NCBI RefSeq assembly: GCF_002575655.3
Contig: NC_053040.3
Location: forward strand, 362,264,267-362,328,266
Length of the DNA stretch: 64,000 nt
Reading direction: 5' to 3'
From: Aegilops tauschii subsp. strangulata
Lineage: Eukaryota; Streptophyta; Magnoliopsida; Poales; Poaceae
This document shows positions 57,683-64,000 of this stretch, one piece after another (positions within the stretch are counted from its first letter, which is position 1; each line of letters begins with the position of its first letter). The notes beneath the pieces were generated by a model, which worked only from the letters and a program-made list of their open reading frames with translations, ran no database searches and was not told the origin of the DNA. The translations under genes were made by a program, and so were the position numbers.

Positions 57683-59227
57683 ACCTTTCTTCTTCAACAA
57701 TTATCGGTTAGTATCGGTTGAGCCTAAGTTTTTGCTTCTTCACATGATGTGTGCTATTCTTGGATTGTAATTTTATCTTGTTTTCTTCTTTCTTGCTGTT
57801 TTAATAAAACACTTAGATCTGAAGGTTTTTAAATAAAAGAGAGTCCTCAAATAGCTACCCATTTACATAACTACTCGCTTGATCCTCACTTATATCTTTT
57901 TGGAGTAGCTTGTCATTTACTCTCGTGCTTCACTTATATCCTATGAGTAAATTGTTGAATGAATTGAATATCATGAATTTGAAATTATATCATGCCTAGT
58001 GGTAGCTTCACATTGGGTATAGAAAGTGAACTCTTTTGAGGCTTGACAATCACAATATTGGTCACACAAGCAATTCATGAATGATTAGTAGAAGGAAGAG
58101 AACTTTCACATGCAAATACACTATCTTGGAAATATTTTGTGATTGTGAGCCCCCATCAAAATATTATATGCCAAAATTGTTGACATTGGACAAGGAAGAC
58201 AATGTAATGATTTATGTTTGTTCATATTCACATAGAAGTTATATTGTCATAGATCCTTCAACATGTGGTGCTTGCCCCCCATCTTTGCTAGCCAAAAATT
58301 CCGCACCAAGTAGAGATATTACTTGTGCATCCAAAAACCCTTAAACCCAAATCTTATTTTCAAGAGTCCACCATACCTACCTAAGGATTGGGCAAGATCC
58401 TTCAAGTAAGTTGTCATAGGTGCAATAAGGCAATAAAAATTGCTTCTAAAAGTGTTAGATCATTTAGTGTAAGGGAAAATTGAGCGTTGTACGAACTTGT
58501 GATGGCAAAGAATAAAAGCGATAGACTGCATAATAAAGGTTGCCATCATAAGGGGCAATATAACGTGAAGTTCTTTTTGCACTAAGGGGTTGAACATACA
58601 AACAAATAAGCGCATGGCAACCTTTGCTTCCCTCTACGAAGGGCCCATTTTTTACTTTTAAGTATTTACTTTCATGCAAGAGTCAAAGTTTTTCTCTCTA
58701 TTCCTTTTTATTTTTCTCTTTTGGCAAGCATCATGTGGTGAGGAAAGATCTAGGCACATATATCCAGTCGGATATGGGTAGCATGAGTTATTATCGTTGA
58801 CATCACCCTTGAGGTGAATACGTTGGGAGGCAAAATTATAAGCCCCCATCTTTCTATGTGTCCGGTTGAAACGTTTTGCTCATGTGTATGCAATGAGTGT
58901 TAGAAATCATAGAAGATTATATGATGGTTGAGTATGTGGAGCTCTTACTTAGACTCTGTTGAATATGTTGAATTGCAATTGCTTGGTGACTAAGAACATA
59001 TGTTGTTGAGTTTCAAGAGAATTCATTGTTTGAACCTTAACACGTGAATGGGTTGCTACATTAACATGAGAAGTTTTAAAAGAAAGAATTTCTGTTATGA
59101 TGCTAGGAAAAGTGATTAAAATTATCATTGATCAAACTTATGCACTTTGCTAGCATTTACACTTCATAAATTATTTCTTTTATCATTTACCTACTCGAGG
59201 ACGAGTAGGAATTAAGCTTGGGGATGC

Positions 59228-60787
59228 TGATATGTCTCCAATGTATCTATAATTTAAAGTATTCATGCTATTATATTATCATTCTTGGATGTTTTACAAT
59301 CATTTTATAGGAACTTTATATCATTTTTTGGGACTAACCTATTGACCTAGTGCCCAGTGCTAGTTGCTGTTTTTTGCTTGTTTTTTACATCGCAGGAAAT
59401 CAATATCAAACGGAGTCCAAACACCGCAAAACTTTTTTGTGGATTTTTTATGGACGAGAAGACATCCAGTGGGCCAGAGAAGCACCTAGGGGGTGCCCCG
59501 AGGGGGGCACAACCCACCAGGGCCTGCCTGGGGGACCAGGCGCGCCCAGGTGGGTTGTGCCCACCTCGGTGGCCTCCCACACCCCATCTTTGCCCTATAA
59601 ATTCCCAAATATTCCAAAGACCCTCGGGGTAACCCTAGATCATAAGTTCCGCCGCTGCAAGGCTCTGTAGCCATGAGAAACCAATCTAGACCCCGTTCCG
59701 GCACTCTGCCGGAGGGGGAGATCATCACCGATGGCCATCTTCATCATCCCAGGGGGCCACCACGATGAGGAGGTTGTAGTCCACCCTCGGGGGTGAGGGT
59801 TTGTACCAGTAGCTATGTGTTTAATCTCTCTCTCTCTCGTGTTTCTTGAGATGTCACGATCTTGATGTATCGCGGGCTTGTTAATATAGTCCGATCATAT
59901 GGTGTTTTCCCCTCTCTATCTTGTTGTGATGAATTGAGTTTTCCCTTTGAGATTTCGTTTTATCGGATTGAATACCTTTATGGATTTGAGAGCACTTGAT
60001 ATATGTCTTGCATATGAATACTCGTGGTGACAATGGGGTATTGTATTGATTCACTTGATATATGTTTTGGCACTCAACTCGTGGATTCCCGAGGTGACAT
60101 TGGGGTAATCTACGCATAGGGGTGGATGCACGTTCTTGTCTTTGTTTCTCCGGTAGAAATCTTGGGGCACTCTTTGAAGTTCTTTGTGTTGGATTGAGTA
60201 TTATGAATCTAAAATTATTTGGTGTTATTTTAGTACGAACTCTTGGATAGATCAATTGGAAAGAATAGCTTCGAGGTGGTTTCGTACCCTACAAACGATT
60301 TCTTCTTATGTTCTCCGCTAGATAAGAACTTTGGAGTGATTCTTCGTTGAACGTTGAGGGACGGTTATGGATCCAATTATATTAGCACTGTTGAGAGATT
60401 GCACTAGTGAATGTATGGACCCTAGGCCTTTTTTCAAGCATTGCAATACCGTTTGTTCTCCGTTTTATCAATTGCTACCTTGCTTTTTTTTATTGTTCCT
60501 ATTACAAAAACCAATATCTACTATCTTTACTACACTTTTATCACCATCTCTTCGCCGAACTAGTGCACCTATACAAATTACCATTGTATTTGGTGTGTTG
60601 GGGACACAAGAGACTTTTTATTATTTGGTTGCAGGGTTGTTTTAGAGAGACCATCTTCATCCTATGCCTCCCACGGATTGATAAACCTTAGGTCATCCAC
60701 TTGAGGGAAAATTGTTACTGCCCTACAAAACTCGGCGCTTGGAGGCCCAACACAAGTCTACAAGAACAAGTTGTGTAGTACACATCA
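59228..60787 (+). repeat. 3' LTR of element C
   Basis: Starts TGATATGTCTCCAATG, ends GTACACATCA, 1560 bp. TATAAAT at 59596-59602. It is the only complete LTR of C and is followed by the TSD ATGCG. Confidence 0.88.
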
Positions 60788-60805
60788 ATGCGGCGTCATG
60801 TCGGT

Positions 60806-62022
60806 TGATAACCCACTAGTATAGGGGGTCGCAACAGTTTTCAAGGGTAGAGTATTCAACCCAAATTTATTGATTTGACACAAGGGGAGCCAAAGAATAT
60901 ACTCAAGTATTAGCAGCTGAGTTGTCAATTCAACCACACCTAAAAGACTTAATATCTGCAGCAAAGCATTTAGTAGCAAAGTAATATGAAAGTATCGGTA
61001 ACGGTGGCAAAAGTAATAGTAGCAGTTTTGTAGCAATCGTAACAGTGGCAACGGAAAAAATAACTTAGCAAAGATCAATATGAAACGAACTCGTAGGCAA
61101 TGGATCAATGATGGATAATTATGTCGGATGGCATTCATCGTGCAACAGTTATAACCTAGGGTGACATAGAACTTGCTCCAATTCATCAATATAATGTAGC
61201 CATGTATTCTGAATATAGCCATACGTGCTTGCCGGATCACAACACATAGTAGGTGACTATAACTTGCAAGATAGGATCAAGAACAGAAATATATTCATGA
61301 AAACATAATAGGTTCAGATCTGAAATCATGGCACTCGGGCCCTCGTGACAAGAATTAAGCATGGCAAAGTCATAGCAACATCAATCTCAGAACATAGTGG
61401 ATACTAGGGATCAAACCCTAACAAAACTAACTCGATTACATGATAAATCTTATCCAATCCATCACCGTCCAGCAAGCCTACGATGGAATTACTCACGCAT
61501 GACGGTGAGCATCATGAAATTGGTGATGGAGGAAGGTTGGTGATGATGATGGCGACGGATTCCCCTCTCCGGAGCCCCGAACGGACTCCAGATCTGCCCT
61601 CCCCCCCGATGAAGAACAGGAGGTGGCGGCGGCTCCGTATCGTAAAACGCGATGAATCCTTCTCTTTGATTTTTTTCTCCTCGAACGTGAATATATGGAG
61701 TTGGAGTTGAGGTCAGTGGAGGTCCAGGGGACCCACAAGGCAGGGGGCGTGCCCTAGGGGGCTGCCCTCCACCCTTGTGGACAGCCGGTGGGTCCCCTCT
61801 GCTTGATTCTTTCGCCAATAATTTTTATTTATTCCAAAAATATTCTCCATGAAGTTTCAGGTCATTCCGAGAACTTTTATTTCTGCACAAAAATAACACC
61901 AAGGCAATTCTGCTGAAAATAGTGTCAGTCCAGGTTAGTTGCATTCAAATCAAATCATGCAAATTAGAGTCCAAAACAAGGGCAAAAGAGTTTGGAAAAG
62001 TAGATATGATGGAGACGTATCA
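60806..62022 (-). mobile_element. Solo LTR of the element D family, minus strand, TSD TCGGT
   Basis: On the plus strand it starts TGATAACCCACTAG and ends GACGTATCA; the minus strand starts TGATACGTCTCCATC. 1217 bp. Flanks TCGGT at 60801-60805 and 62023-62027. No PBS or PPT nearby. It lies only 13 bp right of the element C duplication. Confidence 0.9.
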
Positions 62023-62027
62023 TCGGT

Positions 62028-63104
62028 GGAGGCGACTACTGAGGCGTGGTGCATCGAGAGAGGGGGGGATAGGCAAGTAGTTGACTGGTGGAGAGAGAGA
62101 GAGAGTGGGGGAGGGTTGTAGTGGCGGGCAGGGCACTGTGGTGACGGGGCGGCGCGACACAACAGCGTTGCGTTTCAACGGTGGCGGGAAGATTTGGGAA
62201 GGGGAGAGGAGAATGTGAGGGAGATTTAGAGTGGGGTGGTAGAAAGGGGCCGTGGCAACGGTTTTGGGCTAATAACTAGTGGCGTGAGCCCATGGGGCCC
62301 ATGACACCACTATATTTTTCTTATTTCTTTTTTTAGTTTATGTTTTGTTTGTTTGAATTTATATTTATCTAGGTTATTTTTTAATTGAAGCTATATTTAG
62401 GGTATTATTTGTTTATGTTTTGTTTAGATTATTTTAAATTTATGTTTACATTCTGGTTAGGTTATTTTTAAATTTATATTTTATTTAGCTTTGTTTTACA
62501 ATTATGTTTCATTTAGGTTATTTTTAAATTTATTTTCAATTTAGTTTATTTTTATTTATTTATTAGGCTTTATTCAGGTTATTTTATATTTTATTTAGGT
62601 TATATTTTATTTTAGGTTAATTTTAGTTGATGTTTTATTTGGTTTTTTAGGTTATACTTAAGTTAATTTTATTTAGGTTATATTTGGTAATAAAATCACT
62701 ATTATTTACACATACATGTTTTTATACATTTGCCACGAGAGAAAGAAAAAAACTAATTGGAGCTAGCTATTGATAAGTGAAAGTGGAGAAGAAGAGAAGA
62801 AAGAAGTGAAGTTATATAGGAGGAACAGGATAGAGGTCGACATATACTAGTGGCCTATGAAGAAGACACAACTTACTGGTGGAGTACTAGGTAGATGCCA
62901 CAACAACACTAGTGACAGTACCAGTGCCGTGTAAATATCTCACACGTCATCACTAACTTGTGCCTGGTCAGGACACTTAGTCCCACATACTTGTGGCATG
63001 TGAAAATGCAGCCACGCCACCAGTAACCTATTATGGGTGACTGCTTCGTCTCAACTAGAAAGGTGTTGAGCCACAAAATGCAAGGGTTTATAGCAAGCTG
63101 CAAT
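62028..63104. other. Spacer DNA, possibly remnant of a CACTA element
   Basis: GC-rich left part (to about 62300) with GA dinucleotides at 62092-62104, an AT-rich repeat block (62310-62700), then mixed sequence. Words such as TAGTGGCGTG (62277) and CACGCCACCAGTAACC (63013) recall subterminal repeats of some Triticeae CACTA families. No CACTA terminus or gene is seen, so this is only a suggestion. Confidence 0.35.
62310..62700. repeat. AT-rich imperfect repeats
   Basis: Many loose copies of TTTAGGTTATTTTTAAATTT-like phrases with variable spacing. No coding capacity. May be degenerate satellite-like DNA or a transposon internal spacer. Confidence 0.6.
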
Positions 63105-64000
63105 GTCCCGTAAATGACATCAAGGTTTATCGAACCAATAGGAGTTTAGTAACACAACCAACGATGAGCACCTGCACACACAGATACAAAACTGCCTTGG
63201 CTCCCAACGGATCTAGCAAGGTTGTCAGTCTCACTTGATTTGCTAGTTATAAGGATTAAAAGTATATGAAATATTTGATTGCAACAAAAAAGTAAGAAAA
63301 GGAAATCAAAAGAGCATTTGATCGAGGATAAAAGAATATACAGGAAGATGGACTGGGACCCCTAGGTTCACTAGTGGTTTCTTCCCAAACAAAACATGGT
63401 GTGGTGAACAAATTACAGTTGTGCAACGATAAAATTAGATTAACTTTTATAACTATATGACTATCCATGGCATAATCAACATCTAAGCATCACATCCCAA
63501 TATTATAGACAGTTATCCCACTGCATCTATAGCTAACACTCCACCCAACACCGCTATCGAGCATGCATCTTAAAGTATTACTCCCTTTGTTCCAAAATGC
63601 TTGTCGGGGCATTTTGGAATGGAGAAATTTGAATTTAAACCCTGACAAGCATTTTGAAAAAGATGGAGTAAATAAAAACAAAGTATTTGAATAAGTACGA
63701 TGACATGAAGTTGATGATATATTGTCTTCACCCTGCATTCAAATGACAACTACGCAACCATCTTGTTATCCCTAGTGGCAACAACACAATACAAGCATTT
63801 TTCACTTTCTGTCAGTGCGGTAGATTACTTGCAAGATTGAACCCAATTATCATTACACAACTCCCTCTTGAAGACCACCCCTCAAACTTGACCAAAAAAA
63901 TAAAGATAGGTCACGGAGCATATATGAATCAGAATTATGCAGCAAAGAAACCAAATAGATCTAAAAAAATTCATGGATAAATCTAATCATAAAGTGACAA
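63105..64000 (-). mobile_element. Divergent LTR-like sequence, minus strand, cut by the window end
   Basis: Phrases match the minus-oriented E-type LTRs in order: CACCTGCACACA, GGTTGTCAGTC, ATGGTGTGGTGAACAAATTAC, CACCGCTATCGAGCATGCATCT, and near the end CATGGATAAATCTAATCATAAA. Identity is low and the left boundary (about 63105) is approximate. A MITE is inserted at 63581-63668. Confidence 0.55.
63581..63668. mobile_element. 88-bp Stowaway-like MITE with TA target site
   Basis: Starts CTCCCTTTGTTCCAAAATGC and ends, as its inverted partner, GCATTTTGAAAAAGATGGAG, with TTGTC/GACAA inside, forming a long imperfect inverted repeat. Flanked by TA at 63579-63580 and 63669-63670. The CTCCCT(C/T)(C/T)GTTCC terminus is the grass Stowaway/Mariner signature. 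It has no coding capacity and was mobilised in trans. Confidence 0.85.

Larger units (their letters stand above)
56040..59227 (+). other. Non-coding internal region and PPT of element C
   Basis: It begins at the point equivalent to about 4726 in element A, the last codons of A's ORF, so C's ORF was lost. It holds the conserved motif (56257-56280), two hairpin pairs, and a diverged tandem duplication of about 738 bp (roughly 56290-57020 and 57030-57760). The 87-codon frame at 58081-58344 has no known domain and lies in sequence that is non-coding in relatives. PPT AAGCTTGGGGATGC at 59214-59227. Confidence 0.7.
51393..60787 (+). mobile_element. Element C: A-like non-autonomous retrotransposon, TSD ATGCG
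   Basis: Flanked by ATGCG at 51388-51392 and 60788-60792, proving both outer ends are original. It has the first 1017 bp of the 5' LTR (51393-52409), then element H (52410-56039) in place of the rest of the LTR, PBS and ORF, then internal non-coding sequence (56040-59227) and a complete 3' LTR (59228-60787). PPT and motifs match A and E. Confidence 0.88.

Noticed and set aside
58081..58344. 87-codon frame with several Cys in element C
   Set aside because: Lies in sequence that is non-coding in related elements; no domain and no conservation evidence in this window.

Overview
The window reads as intergenic DNA from a large Triticeae grass genome (wheat, Aegilops, barley or rye type). I see no complete host gene, rRNA, tRNA, CRISPR array or bacterial feature. 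Almost every base belongs to nested LTR retrotransposons plus one truncated CACTA DNA transposon and one MITE. Evidence for the lineage: Athila-type primer binding sites complementary to tRNA-Asp, LTRs opening TGATACGTCTCCAACG and TGTTGGAAATATGCCC, PPTs ending AAGCTTGGGGATGC, and CACTACAAAAAAA termini. Family names are from memory and tentative; element boundaries come from TG...CA ends, PBS, PPT and target-site duplications (TSDs) read directly.

Layout. 1-1623: minus-strand LTR cut by the window edge. 1741-13476: element A, a non-autonomous Athila-like element arranged LTR - internal - LTR - start of a second internal, with a 3.95-kb solo long LTR (7662-11611, TSD CATTC) nested inside. 13477-16877: right part of a CACTA transposon with a Transposase_24-like gene, GGGCC-rich subterminal repeats and an intact right terminus. 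16878-27524: element G, a minus-strand Tat-like Gypsy element (gag, protease, RT, RNase H, integrase) with a tandemly duplicated integrase end and a nested solo LTR (24075-25637, TSD ACGAC). 27525-50796: element F, an old Copia element split by element D (28155-45263, Athila-like with gag-protease and an env-position ORF but no pol). D is itself split by element E (33281-42631, minus strand), and E's 5' LTR is split by a solo LTR (40564-42124, TSD AAGAA). 50797-51392: spacer. 51393-60787: element C, an A-like element with TSD ATGCG whose 5' half is replaced by element H (52410-56039, minus Gypsy gag-protease remnant). 60806-62022: minus solo LTR, TSD TCGGT. 62028-63104: spacer with AT-rich repeats. 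63105-64000: divergent LTR-like sequence carrying an 88-bp Stowaway-like MITE.

The elements do not form a cooperating gene system. Most coding regions are broken by stops and frameshifts. The exceptions are a 359-codon frame in A and nearly intact gag and protease frames in H. The most interesting unexplained structure is non-coding: paired hairpins built on a copy of the PPT sequence, conserved in A, E and (duplicated) C; a conserved internal motif GCTTGTTGGGAGGCAACC in the same elements; and a cluster of palindromes in the LTR of G.
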